Positions 44,185-56,180 are shown, counted from the first letter of the stretch. The stretch is DNA of 64,000 nt from Stictocephala bisonia (GCA_035578905.1 JAQJVL010001118.1:62001-126000); one strand, 5' to 3'. Numbers and translations are program-made. The notes: generated by a model from the letters alone, not told the origin.

Positions 44185-44458
44185 CTAAAACAAAGATTTA
44201 ACAGTAATAATTTATCTTATTTGGTGAACTGACATTTTGCAGTATATTTATAGCATAAAAACAAAGTATACGTCAGCACTGGTTTATTTTTATTTCAATT
44301 AGGGGTTTCCGTTTATACCACTAACCTTACTCTTAGTAATTGGAACATAAAATTTGGCTTATTGTTTATTAAACATACTTTACTTGTAATTTAATTTGTA
44401 TAACATGGCAATTGGGTTTCTATGCAAATAAGCAAATAATAATTGAGGCATGGTTACC

Positions 44459-45940
44459 TGGAGGTATAACCGAACTGTAATTATACTGCCAGCAGTGTTT
44501 GTTCTTTGGGTCTTAGCGGCTTCCTTCTTTTTTTCCAGGATAGAAAAAAGGGAGAAAAGCTTCCCTGGCTCTTTTTCATTCCGTTCTTCTGATTCAGGTT
44601 CGTGGGTATTTGGTACCTGTTCATTCCCATCAATTTCAGCCATCCTTTTAAGATGGTGTGAGACTGCATTTTCGAGTAGTGCCTTCTGAGCAGATTCAGC
44701 ATTTTCTGTGTTTAGAAATGGAGTTTTCTTCCAGTGAGGATCCAGGATTGTAGCCAGTTGTGTAGTTGTCCTTTTTTCATAGGGTACAAGTCGTTTTGTA
44801 ATCCCCTGCACTGTCACAGCATGCACTAGTTTGCCAGTTTCTGTTTTCATCTCTTTTGAAAGTTGATCCATGTTGTGTTTCAGGCAATACACAATTGGAA
44901 TTACCAGTGATGATGTGGCATAGTTCTCTCCTGATATTGTTTCAGTTGCTTCGTTAAATGCTGCAAGCAACTGCACGATATCTTTTAAGATTAAAACTTC
45001 TTCAGCTGTGAAATATGATATCTTGCTTTTTTCCAACTTGGATATAGCTATTACCAGAGGCTCTCCAATATCCAAAATTCGCTGTATCATATGGAATGTA
45101 GAGTTCCATCTGGTCGGTACCTCCTGTATTAGTTTCAGCGGAGGTTTTGAGAGCCGTTTTTGCTCAGCCTTCAGTATTTCTCCTGCCACGTTACTGGTTT
45201 TGAAGGTGGTGACAATTTCCTTTGTTTTTGAAATTAACGGTTTGACATCGGTGATGCTAAGTGCGTCAGTGATAACTAGTTGCAGCGTATGAGCGAAGCA
45301 CCCAATGTGTTTTGTGTTCAATATAGTTCCGGCTTTTGCCATGTTGCTAGCGTTATCTGTCACCAGACAAACTAACTTATTAGCTAATTTAAATTCATTC
45401 AAAATTGAAAGAATTTCTTTGCTGATATTTTCAGATGTATGTCTCTCTCTACAACTTTTTTTGTTTTCAAGACAGCGCTTTTCAATTCCCAGTCTAAAAC
45501 AAAGTGCAAAGTCAGGGTCAAGTAGCTATCTCCAGATAGGGATGTCCACATATCCGAAGTACATGAAATGTAGTCAATATTTTCTTTGGCTCTTAAGTAT
45601 AAGTCTGGCAACATAACTTCTGAAATGGTTCGTCTTGCTGGAAGGGAATATCTAGGATCTAGGGCTTTCACAAACTGTACAAACCCAGGCTTATTTACAA
45701 TGTGAAAAGGCTCTAGGTCTGTGGTGATCATTTTGATAAGAGCTTAATCTAGCTCTTTTTTCTTTGTACTTCCATGAACGTAGGACTCGGGATAACATTT
45801 TGAAGTAAAATCACTCAATTTTCTTTGTTTAGGCTTACTAGGGCCAGCATCAGATTCACTATCACCATCAGTAGGTGAACCACCTCCCTTGTTTTTGCAG
45901 GCTACGTATTTCTCTTTGTGTCGTCGGACAAGATGGTCTC
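44459..45940 (-). pseudogene. hAT2 transposase, main exon
   Basis: Continues from the BED finger after PB2: HLVRRHKEKYVACK (second half of the finger), a linker, TAA near 45745, then ITTDLEPFHIVNKPGF, LDPRYSLPARRTISE and TSDMWTSLSGDSY. A 1-base shift near 45445 leads to LVCLVTDNASNM, HTLQLVITDAL, LIQEVPTRWNSTFHM and ATILDPHWKK. Donor CAG/GTAACC at 44457. The catalytic core blocks typical of hAT (TSDMW, TDNASNM, PTRWNST) are all visible. Broken by one stop and one shift. Confidence 0.9.
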
Positions 45941-45944
45941 TTAA

Positions 45945-48558
45945 CCCTTTCCAATTTGTATTGTGTTTTTAGAAATGTCCTCTCGGGTCTGTTGGCCAGC
46001 TGTGCTGGCCGCAGCCATTTATCAGCTAGGTCGGTGACATTCCACATAGGTTTGTCCTCCCCAGTCTATTGGCCAGCTGTGCTGGCCATGGCTGCCGCGC
46101 ATTCAACTCTGAACAAACAACGCCATTGCACCCAGCCAGGTTTGAGCCTATTTTCATACTTACCTCGTATTGAGGACAAGGTAAGGGGTTTTTAAAAATT
46201 AAAAGGACAAGTGGGTTTTAAATGACAATGATGTAATTTACTTATAAAATTAAAGTCCCAGGCTTTACAATGTAAGTATTTAGAACAAAATAAAATAAGT
46301 ACATACATATATAATTACTGTTAAAAAACTAGTTAAAAAAGTTGGAAAAAATTTGTACATTTTCTTTTGGCAATTTTGAATAGAAATTAATTTTTAAAAT
46401 TTTGTTCAGTGTGATATATCTCAAAGCACATTCCGGCACATAGTTCAGGCTTGTTTTGACAGGTTTTACAAATGAATTTGGTACGTTTTCTAGCTCCTGG
46501 TGTGTTCCTGTCACTGAACAGTCTTTCGTTTGTCTATTTTCAAGTGGGTACATCAAGTGGAGTGTGCCGTCTAATCGTTGTTCTTCTATTATGTTTGATG
46601 GTCTGCGTTTGTTGTTGTTTTTTACTGCTGCTGTTAATTGTTTGACAAGTTTCTTCCTAAATTGTCTTTGTTGCACTTGTTCTTTTTTTGGCTTGTTGTT
46701 GTTAAATAAGATCAACGAATTGACTATGCCGGTTTCGAGCAGCCAAAAGAATATCTTACGCCACCACTTGATGGACTTTCTAATGAATGCATATGAGGAT
46801 GTGTACTGATCGGTTAGATCCACACCACCCATATGTTCATTATACTTACAGATCACAGTAGGTTTTACTACATTCTCTATAATATTGCCCTTTTGTATTC
46901 TCCTCACAGTCTGTGTTGATGCATCGTAGAGAGTAGACAGCGTGGTCACGTCATTAACGTCTTTCCAAATTAATACAGAAAACTTATTCTCTTTACGATA
47001 GGCCTTTATGTCTCCTTTCTTAAGTTTAATTAGTGGTCTTACCTGTTTGTGTTTATTTACTTTTGAGTGGTTAACCTTTCTCATTTGCCTTATTTGACGT
47101 GGTAATCCTTTTCTATTGCGCATGATAGTACCAGTGATGTGGATTTTCTTGTTATAAAGTTCTGAGGCTAACTGTAAATTAGTATAGAACCTGTCTGTGT
47201 AAATATGTAAACCTTCACATGTGCCATAGTCTTGCTCCAGTTTTTGGACCAAGTGTAATACAATCCTACTTGTAACACCTAGATCTTCTCGGGGCATGTT
47301 AACAGTGGTATATTTTCCTAAATAGGGCTCTAAAGCTTAAATATACCCTGACTTTGATTCGGACATTACAAAGATCTTAATCCCCCATTTGTTGGGCTTA
47401 TCCTTATTGTATACTTTGAAATGTATTCGGCCTTTGAAAGCTACTGTGCTCTCATCTACGCTGACGTTATGTTCAGGAACATAGAATTTCCTGAACTTCT
47501 TATCCAAATATGACACTACTCTACGGACTTTCCCTGACCGTGTAATGGTACCAACTACTGGACCAGTCATTGGGGGACTAATGTGCAGATTCCAGAATAT
47601 CTGCCTGAATCTGTTTTTGAAGAAGGTATTTTTAAAAAAGGGCTGAAAATCGATGTAGTCATCAGAGAAGTAATCTTGTAATTCAGGTTTGGGATTCAAC
47701 CCCATATTAATGAGTACTCCCAGAAAGGCCTTTAGTTCTGGAAGAGTGACGTCCTTCCAGGTCCACCAAATTGAATTTTTTCTTAAAGGGGTATTCTTAA
47801 GTATTTTCTCCCTTGCATAACGATTTGTCTCATTCATTATTTCAGTTAACAATTCGTCCGTAAAAAATAATTGGAAGTATTCCATCTCAGTTGTAGGCAT
47901 TGAACCTGTAGGTGGCTTGAATCCTGGAGTGTTAGTATAAGTAAATTGGTCAAAACTTACATCATTTGCTGTCCATTCCCTCCAGCCATCCTCATCCTCT
48001 TCCTCGTCACCTTCATCCTGTTGATCACTGCCTCCACCTACCTCAGCTTGTTCTTCGTCCTCAACTTGGCCTCCTTCATCTTGATTGTCGGTCAACACAT
48101 CATCTTCTATACATTCATTGGGTTGTTGTATTAAACATTCTGCTGCATTGTCAACATGTATATCACTATTTGCACAATCAAAAATGTCACTAATATCACC
48201 CAATTCATCTACAAGTTCTTGTTCGAACACTTCTTCAATATTAGAATTGATGTCACTTTCGTGATCGGAATCCCAGTCCAAAGCACTTCGTATGTCATCA
48301 GAATTGTCAGCAATATTATTGCTCATATTTGTAAATGAATAGTTTACATATAATAACTTATTTACAAATCAATATACTGTCTCAGAATAAAAAAACAACA
48401 CAACACTTATAGGCCTAATATTTGCAGACGTGACGGTGTCATGGCGGTGGCCAGCAGAGCTGGCCATCGGACTACAGAAGACAAAGTATGTCATAACAAC
48501 GTCGAGCTGACTAAGTATTTACATTGTCCAGCATAGCTGGCCAACAGATCGGAAAGGG
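45945..48558 (-). mobile_element. piggyBac-type element PB2
   Basis: 2614 bp, CCCTTTCCAATTTGT at the left end and GATCGGAAAGGG at the right, flanked by TTAA (45941-45944, 48559-48562). Subterminal repeats of TTGGCCAGCTGTGCTGGCC occur at about 46008 and 46069, with inverted counterparts at about 48449 and 48525. Inserted between the two zinc-ligand halves of the hAT2 BED finger. Confidence 0.95.
46387..48326 (-). pseudogene. PB2 transposase (one stop, one late frameshift)
   Basis: ATG at 48326. Very acidic N-terminus, FDQFTYTNTPGFKPPTG entry, LPELKAFLGVLINMGLN, first Asp in VSVDESTVAFKGRIHFK, then GYI and TAA at 47337-47339. It resumes in frame (ALEPYLGKY) with the second acid in IYTDRFYTN and the last two in MGGVDLTDQYTSSYAF. 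A shift near 46515 takes the reading off the conserved Cys-rich tail (FICKTCQNKPELC, MCFEIYH), which stays visible in the next frame to 46387. All four catalytic acids are present. Confidence 0.92.
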
Positions 48559-48562
48559 TTAA

Positions 48563-48676
48563 ATTGCTAGTGTTTGATTTGTTGTTTATTACCTGTTTAC
48601 ATATTTTGCAAGTAGATGATTTGGCATCGTTCCGGTCAAAAAACTCCCACACGTCAGACTTCATGTTCTTACTCAT
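48563..48676 (-). pseudogene. hAT2 transposase start: BED zinc finger, first half
   Basis: ATG at 48674-48676. KSDVWEFFDRNDAKSSTCK, CKQVINNKSNTSN: the Trp and the C-x2-C pair of a BED DNA-binding finger. The His pair is at about 45910-45940, on the other side of PB2. Confidence 0.88.
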
Positions 48677-48935
48677 TATGTCTAGCTAATAAATTAGCTA
48701 ACACTAATTCACTACACTATTCCTAAACAATAATAACTTACATATTAACTAATCACTAACACTAAGGCACAAATAAGATCACAAGCACAGTCTAGGTACT
48801 CGGTAGATAGACGAACGACAACAGAACAACGCAACTATGTTAGGTTAGGAATGACTCGGAACACGGAACACTGAAACAGACTAAAAGAGAAAGCTAGAAA
48901 TAGCGCGCCCCGTTCCTGCCTCCAGTTCCAAGAAA
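48677..48935 (-). other. hAT2 5' leader between PB2 and PB3
   Basis: Non-coding upstream region of the hAT transposase. AT-rich, with a small GC-rich part near 48880-48930 (GCGCGCCCCGTTCC). Likely promoter or leader; no specific signal identified. Confidence 0.45.
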
Positions 48936-49107
48936 TTAACTCTTTGCGGCACAGGTAAATGGCCCTTTTGTAGCCCCATGTGGCACGGATATGGTCATAT
49001 TTGTAAAAACGTAAGAAAATCGAATTTTTTACTTATTAAATGCTTAAAAAGACATATTAATTTGTATTTTTACATAAAACTATTCTTAATACAGTGAAAT
49101 GGCACAA

Positions 49108-49222
49108 AATAGGGTGATGCATATTTTGCATCACTATGCCACTCGTTATCTTTGGTGATGCATATTTTCCATCACTACGCCTCTCGGTATCTTTGGTGAT
49201 GTAAATTTTACATCACTACAAG
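49108..49222. repeat. PB3 subterminal palindrome array (left)
   Basis: Three spaced units of roughly 38 bp, each a TGATG...CATCA hairpin followed by CTATGCC/CTACGCC. Matching units sit inside the right end at 52163-52235. They are probable transposase-binding sites, by analogy with other piggyBac elements. Confidence 0.8.
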
Positions 49223-49491
49223 AACAACTATATTTGTAGAAATCGCACAAATAAATTAATATTATGGCAATAATTACTACAATTATTCAAAAAGGAAAAT
49301 AATGTACTAGTTTTTGATGAGTACTACAAAGAATTTTATTTACAGTTTTCATAAAAAACTCATTGTTTCCATAGTTACAGTTTTATAGTAGTCATAGTTA
49401 CAGTTTTCATAAATTCATGTATTATTTATTGTGAAACAACTTTCTAACTTAACTAAACCGTTTTCCCATGATATTCTTGGAAACAAGTTTT

Positions 49492-51618
49492 TTACTTTCC
49501 AAGGCAAAGAGGCACTTTGCAGATAGAGCACATCCACATTGTTTGGACGGGTTTCTTTTTGGTGCTGCAAGCTGCACACCGTCTTCTTGTAGTTCTTGCT
49601 GGTTGATGGTTTGAACCCGACTCTCTCACCTCCAGAGGAACTTGTGGCTTGCTTGAGTTGAATGGTAATGGCCTTTTGGATAAGTTTGCTTCAGCTTCTA
49701 CCTTCCTTTGACTTACTAGTCCATGGACTATTTTTCTTCTAAAGTCCTTCATTTCAAAGCGAGTTACCGGGAGGCACTTATGCAAAACAAAAGAATTTAC
49801 AACACAGGCATCTACGAAATAAAAAAAGATTCTGTGCCACCATTTCTTGCTTTTCCTATCAATTTCATAAACTTCTTTCATTTGGTCGAAACGATCGACA
49901 CAGTTCATGTGATTGTTGTACTCACTAATGGCTAAGGGACATTTAACATTGATTCTTTCCCCATTCTTTTGTTTTCGTTTTACTAAAATAATCTCCCTTG
50001 GATCATGGCAGTTTGTTAAAACAAGAACAGCTTTATTATCGATCCATTTAATAGCAGATACTCCAGTGGTACTTGTAAAGTAGTCAGTCTCCTCTATTCA
50101 TTGTCTTTGTATCCTTAAATTCTGGAAGGAACTTCCTTCCTGCATTGATAGTTCCGCAGGCATTTATTTGATCTTTTTTCAGGTCCTCAATAAGGAAATA
50201 ACCAACGAAGTAATTATCAATATATAAGGTATGATGTTTTCCTTTAAGTTTGCTTGTCAATTCTTTTACTACTCTTTCGCCAAGATTAACTTCTACCTGT
50301 GACCCAGACTTGCCTGTGTACAACTGAAAACGCAGGCAATAGCCTGATTTGTCTGCTAGCATCCATAATTTGTAACCTCTCTTCACAGGTTTTTTTGGAA
50401 GGTATTGCTTCAAACTGGACCTGCCTTTAAATTTTATCATTGACTCATCTACTGCGAGTATAGGTCCTGCATTAAAATTCTTTTCAAAATTGTCTGCTAG
50501 TGCATCCAGTAAGGGACGAATCTTGTATAACTTGTCGTACTCAGGAGTGTTCCTCTCAGGCATGAGAGAATTATCATTAATGTGTAAATTACCTAGCAGC
50601 CAGCTGAACCGGTTGAGTGGCATAAGCTTACTAATATATGGATCGTTAAGATCTTCATCAGAAGACCAGTAGTCTTTATAACTAGGCTGTTTCTTTATTC
50701 CAATTAAAATGTTTATTCCCAAGAATGTTTCAATTTCTGTATTCGTTGTAGGTGTAAATCTCTTACCACTTTGTTGGCAATAAAGATTTTTCTGAAAAGT
50801 TAGATTTTCGATTATATTAGGATCAAAAAATTGCCGAAGTAGATTAATAGGCTCTTTGGCTTCTAAGTCTTGAATCAACTGTGTAGGACCAGATGGTCCA
50901 TCCATAATACCTGATGGAGAAGTGGTACCGGTTTTGTTGTAAGTAGGGGGTGTCCGTAAATTTTGTTTGTTCAAATTTTGTCTATTTGGAGATGAGGATG
51001 AATGTGTGTCAAGTTTATGGCGCTTAGATGCACTTGCTGTAGAAGAGGAAGAGGGGGATATTGTGTGACTTACAAGTGGAGGATCTGATGGCCCATCAGC
51101 TGATGGAACATTTATTACCATTGGCTGTATCTTTAAATGTTGTCTGTTTGGAGAGGGTGAGTTTTTGTCTAGTCTGTGGCGCTTAGATGCTCTTGCACTG
51201 GAAGCAGTAGGGGGTACATTTTTTGACTTGCAAGAGTAGGATCTGCTGGCCCATCCAAAATAGGCCTACATGATTGAGGAAAAGTTGTTTTTTCATTGCA
51301 AGAAGCCGCTGATGGAACATTTATTACAATGGGATGTAATATTGAATCATTACAAGAAACATCGGTGCCCTCGTTCGTGTCAAATACGAAATTGTCATCA
51401 GCAGGTTGGTCTGGTTGTGGCAATTCATCAAAAGAAAAGTCAATAGTGTCTTGTACCGGTAGTTCATCATACAAGTTATAACCCAGGCCTACTTGATTCT
51501 CAAAATCTTCTTGGGAATTTTCATTGTCATCTTCTAATCCATCAATGGACTCATTGTCAGAATGAATACTGTAAAATATCTCTTCAATTTCTTCAGTAGT
51601 GAGATTTTTGTCTGACAT
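49492..51618 (-). pseudogene. PB3 transposase (two frameshifts)
   Basis: ATG at 51618. Acidic start (TTEEIEEIFYSIHSDNES), then a Ser/Pro-rich region containing an internal duplication (VINVPSA...ASKRHxLD...SPNRQ twice). The first shift lies in an A-run near 51225. Core: TNTEIETFLGINILIGI, first Asp in LAVDESMIKFKGRS, second in TLYIDNYFVGYF. A shift near 50088 separates YFTSTTGVSAIKWIDNKAV, then the last acids in NCVDRFDQMKEVYEI. Cys-rich tail RRRCAACSTKK, MCSICKVPLC. Catalytic residues complete; only the reading frame is broken. Confidence 0.92.
51019..51325 (-). repeat. Tandem duplication in PB3 N-terminal coding region
   Basis: GGCGCTTAGATGC recurs at a 159-bp offset (about 51019 and 51178) and GATGGAACATTTATTAC at 209 bp (51102 and 51311). 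This is a diverged duplication with an indel. Confidence 0.75.
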
Positions 51619-52333
51619 TATTCTGTAAATAAGAGAGAAGCTCGAATTAGCACACTACAAGAGAATTCTGTGTGTGCTTCTACGAATATAATGTGATAAA
51701 ATAAAAAATTAAATTTCTTTGATTTATTTCTGAGTAAGGTTTTCAAAATTGTTTGTTTCAGACTTGGAAAATTAAATACGTAACATTCTTACATTGAAGT
51801 TTTATAGTCATTGATATACCCGTTTGGCATAGTGATACAAAATTAACATCACCATTATACCTTCATTATTCTAACATCCTTGTTCCGTAATAAAATTAAA
51901 CGTAGTATTTAATAAACCTAAGGAAATATACGACAAAACAATATATAATACATGGATATGGAGTAATAACTTACCACTAAAAATAAAAAGAAATCGACAG
52001 CTCAGGAAACCACGTGCACTGCATGACATAAAGGTTCACTGGAAAATACACTGCTGGAACTGATTGAACAGCCCCTGCCATCTAGTGGATAAAGTAGCAA
52101 CTAGTTGGAATCATTGTAGGCATTGTCACAAGATAGCACTAGTTGTGGCATACGAAAATATGAGGTGATGCATTTTATGCATCACTATGCCGCAAGTGAC
52201 AATGAATTGGTGATGTTAAAACTGCATCACTATGCCGCAAAGAGTTAAATAATAGGCATACAATCGATTGTTGACAAAACTATCGATAGTCTATCGATTG
52301 TACAATCGACAATCGGCCATCCCTACTAATCGC

Positions 52334-55122
52334 CATTTTGTTTCACTTCACTCATTAAGTTTCATAGATAATAGGTGTAGAATGTTTAGTCTGAATTAGT
52401 TTAAGCGTTTGCTTGTGTAAATCTTCTACAGTGGCTTCGACCGTACACCCAATGTAAGTATAATAATTTATCTATTTGTTTAAAATTCAACTAATGCAGT
52501 TTCCAAATGAGGAAGTAGATTAAAATCAAGAATGTTTTATTTCCATTGATTTGTTTTAACAAAAATTGGAATTGTCAATTTATACTATATACATACACCT
52601 ATAAGCCCGACTCATCAGGCCTGATAGTAAAATGGTTCTGATAAATTTTTTTGCATAATTAGAATATCGTTGATTGCACTAGTCACCCCACACAATTAGA
52701 CCATAGGCTATGTATGAATGGAAAAAAGCAAAATAAGCTTATCTGAGATATTTTTGTCCAACAATATCTTAACTTCCATATTTGATATGAAACTAGAGAT
52801 CCTTCTACAAACACAATCAACATGAGCTTTCTACTATATCGTATTGTTTTATAGTTTTATTATAAAAACTTTCCACTACCGGTATATCTTATTGTCTATT
52901 GAAAAACCAAGAAGCTTAATAGAATTTAGATTTTGTTGACACACTCATGAGACATTGTAAATAGCCTAATTGTAATAACTTTTATTTAAGAAGTGCTCAG
53001 TTACTCAATGTTTAACTTTACCCTATTCTAAATGTATGTACTTATATCATCAACTAAGTATCAGGTTATGTTATATAATTTTACAGTACCCATTTTGAAT
53101 TCAAGATTGAATACATTATATATAACGAGTCTATTTCATAAAAATTATTAATTTTTCTCTTCTTCAATTGAGTAATAATGCATTTTTCTTCTAGAGGCTT
53201 CTGTGTTGAAATTGTTCTTCTGGTTGAAAAAGTGGTGAAATATGATTTTTATTTCTTGAGAAAGTTGGTTTCAGCTGGGGGAAACTTGTTTATTAAAAAA
53301 CTAGTATTTCATTTGGGTAATTATGCACTTTCTTGCCACCTTTGAAAGTATGATTTCTTGTTGAAAAAGTGGTGAAACATTTGTTATATCTCTTGAGGAG
53401 ATTGATTCCATCCATGGAAAACTCGTTGATTACCGAATCAAAAATTAACTAGTTTTTTATCTGATACGGTAGTGAAAAACCAACTGTTTTCAAAATCCTT
53501 TTCGACAATTTTTGTTTTCATTTTGCGTGATTATTATGCTGTTCACAAATATATAATTTGTTTTGCAGTAAAATTATTTTTTCAGTCCGAAAATGCATTT
53601 TGTACTAACCTAACAGCTTAGTTGTCTATTTATTCAACAAAAATTCTTAATTTGTGTTAAATTTGAGTGTTTGGCATCTGTGACTGCCTGTCAGCTGTCA
53701 CTCTGGCGGGAATATAGGTGAATTCGGTTTTCGTGATTATTAGTTGTCCAGGGAGTCTACTGGTCATGAAAGTCATGATAAGTAACGAATTTTCAAAGTC
53801 GGTCACGGATGCTACGAAAAGTCATGAAAATTGTTTCAAAAGTCACGATTTTTTCTTTATTTATTTATTTTTTTTTTTACTTTCCAAAGCGTTACTAGAG
53901 GGAATTCAGGAGGCCTTTTGGAGTGAATTGGGAAATTTGCTCAAAGCGTTTTGTGGCAAATAATTTCGCCAGAAGTAATTTTGTTTCTCGTCGTTTTCAT
54001 TATGATGTTCTAACCATGGTCTTTTCTACGATATAAATACTGTATTGAGGGTACAGAGAACCAGCCAGCTCTTTACCCACTCAAAGTTATTGTACTTTCC
54101 TCTATTCAGGAAAAGAATGGTGTAATGTATTAATCAGGCAACCGTTCGTCATCATTCCCACCAAAAATATCGTATGTTTGCTACTATTAGTACCGTATAG
54201 GAAGTTATGCTTCTTTCTATGTACAAACGGAGTCAAAACAGTGTTGTGAACTGTCAATATAACAAAATGTTTTAATGTTATACATTTATATAACTGTGCA
54301 ATCTATAAATTTAAAAACGTTTTAGTTACTTTTGAATTTGTTTCATGTATGAAAGTGAATAACTGTGTGCTTTTCAATATTTGAATTCACAATAGGCATT
54401 TAATATTGAAACGTTCTTGGTTGCCATATTCCAATTCTCCATTGCTGAATGGATGGAAATAAGAAAATACTGCTTGCTATTGACAGCACCGGACCAGATG
54501 TTCATTGATCAGAGTTTTTTTTTTATGGTCTGTTATACCGTTTGTTGGATTATAACTGTTCAAAGTGGTGGGCATCTAACTGGCGTGTTTTAGTGTTTAG
54601 CTGTGCTTTTAACTTTGTATTTGTTAATGGAATTTCGTCAACTTTATAATTCTCTTTTGAGTCTTAAAGTTACTTGGCCTATTATTACAGTTAGTTTTTG
54701 TTAGGCCTAGTGTTTTATGCGTGTAATAATTTTGATGTGTAAAGAACTTTAGTATGAAATGGTTTGTTATTATTACCGTCAACTGGGGTGAAGATGAACA
54801 AAATATTTTGATTTTCCTTAATAACTTTCTCATTTTTAAACAAATTGAAATAATATTTTTCTCACATACTCTTTGGGCCTTTATAATGCAACTTAACTAA
54901 TTATTAAAATTTAATATACAAAAATAAAAAATAAAAAAAAAATAATTTAAGGGTGTTCATCTTCATCCCAGGTTTGGGGTCGAGATGAACACCACATATA
55001 TTTTGCATTTTAACTAATGCATTTGAAGTGATATGTTCATTATCACCCCATATTTGAAATAAGCACAAAAAACTGAACAAAATAACATATATTCACAAAA
55101 TTAAAAAAAATTCTACATTTTA
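52334..55122. other. Anonymous AT-rich DNA, possibly host
   Basis: Right of the hAT2 target duplication. No convincing ORF. TTCTACAG followed by TGGCTTCGACC... and AATG/GTAAGTATAA near 52430-52465 could be a short exon with splice sites, but nothing else supports a gene. A TGAAAAAGTGGTGAAA word repeats near 53224 and 53362. Confidence 0.35.
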
Positions 55123-55126
55123 TTAA

Positions 55127-56176
55127 CCCTTGAACTGGCAAAGTCGTATTTGACGACTCATTAATCTGCCGCTGAACTGGCAAAGTCGTCATTCACGACA
55201 CATTAGACACCCCTCACGTTTTACTTCATTATCAATACTAAAATAGTGAGTGGAAGGTTAAATAATATATCGTTATACACGTGAGATTCTAAGCTTTCAT
55301 TTGATGTATTTTGTTATGTATAAATGCTGCGTCATTTTTACTGATTTACCTTCCAGTGAAATTCGTGACATTTTATTTGAAACTGATTTGTCGGATGTAG
55401 AAAGTGACTTGTCAATCGAAGATTTCCCTGACCAAGTTGATTTAGAAGAATTCTCTGATGGAAGTGGGGATGATTATGTCCCAGATCCTCATGATTTATC
55501 TTCTAGTGAAGATAGTGATGCCGATGACCCTAATCCTAGGCCTAGGCCTAATCCACCACAAGACGATGGTCGTCTTTGGGTTCGTGTTTATCCACCTCAG
55601 CCAGAAATAGACCTTACATCTGAATTCATTCCAAGGAACCCAGGTATCAGGAACTGTCCTCCTAGGGATAGTAAACCTATTCTTTCAGTGTAGTGGAGTG
55701 GATAGTGGAGGCCAATCAGGGCTGGAAGAAAGAGAGCCCATAACTCTGATGACTCGGACTAGTTTTCAGTCCATCGCCACCACTGTACATAGTTTGTTGT
55801 AAATTTTTTTCTGAATTTGTGTGTTGTGATAAAGTATTAACAGTGTATATTTTATTTTTTTCTGTAAAATTTTGAACACTTTTTGCATTTAAACATTTTT
55901 GAAATAGTTATTTGTTTTCCGACAGTGTGCCCAAAAAAAAATTTTTTTTTGAAAAAGTGTTTTTTTGTGTTTGGATGCTGAGAAATTGCCAGTTTTAGGG
56001 ATAAGTCCATTCATAATTGTTATTATATTGTAGAGCATGTTATTTCTAACAATTTGATATATAATACATTATAACTGTTGCTAAGTAACCAATTGTTAAC
56101 ATTTTTTTAAATAAGTGCTGCATAAGGGTCTGAAAACACCTGCCAGCTAAGAGTCAAATGCATGCCAGTTCTAGGG
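55127..56176 (+). mobile_element. Internally deleted piggyBac element PB4
   Basis: 1050 bp, CCCTTGAACTGGCAAAGTCG at the left end and CATGCCAGTTCTAGGG at the right, flanked by TTAA (55123-55126, 56177-56180). The left end has a second AACTGGCAAAGTCGTCATTC unit 41 bp inside. It is too short for a full transposase and keeps only the acidic N-terminus. Confidence 0.92.
55304..55693 (+). pseudogene. PB4 transposase N-terminal fragment
   Basis: About 129 codons: MYFVMYKCC, then SSEIRDILFETDLSDVESDL, LEEFSDGSGDDYVPDPHDL, a PRPRPNPP stretch, WVRVYPPQPEID, FIPRNPGIRN, PPRDSKPI and stop. This is the typical acidic head of piggyBac transposases up to the entry of the catalytic domain, which is deleted. 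Open as it stands, but without nuclease. Confidence 0.8.
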
Positions 56177-56180
56177 TTAA

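Larger units (their letters stand above)
48940..52244 (-). mobile_element. piggyBac-type element PB3
   Basis: 3305 bp, CTCTTTGCGGCACAG at the left end and TATGCCGCAAAGAG at the right, flanked by TTAA (48936-48939, 52245-52248). It sits within about 80 bp of the hAT2 right end. Rich subterminal imperfect palindromes GGTGATGCATATTTTGCATCACTA occur in shorter pieces at about 49117, 49155, 49194, 51822, 52163 and 52211. Confidence 0.95.
43674..52325 (-). mobile_element. hAT element hAT2
   Basis: Starts TAGGGATGGCCGATGG and ends CGGCCATCCCTA, flanked by the 8-bp duplication CTAATCGC (43666-43673 and 52326-52333), exactly as expected for hAT. Subterminal regions carry many ATCGAT/TATCGAT words. 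It contains two later piggyBac insertions, PB2 and PB3. Net length without them is about 2.7 kb. Confidence 0.95.

Noticed and set aside
52420..52470. Possible small host exon with TTCTACAG acceptor and AATG/GTAAGT donor
   Set aside because: Splice-like words are frequent in AT-rich DNA. No coding continuity or second exon was found.
53718..53963. 81-codon plus-strand frame
   Set aside because: No motif, contains a T-rich low-complexity run, no supporting signals.
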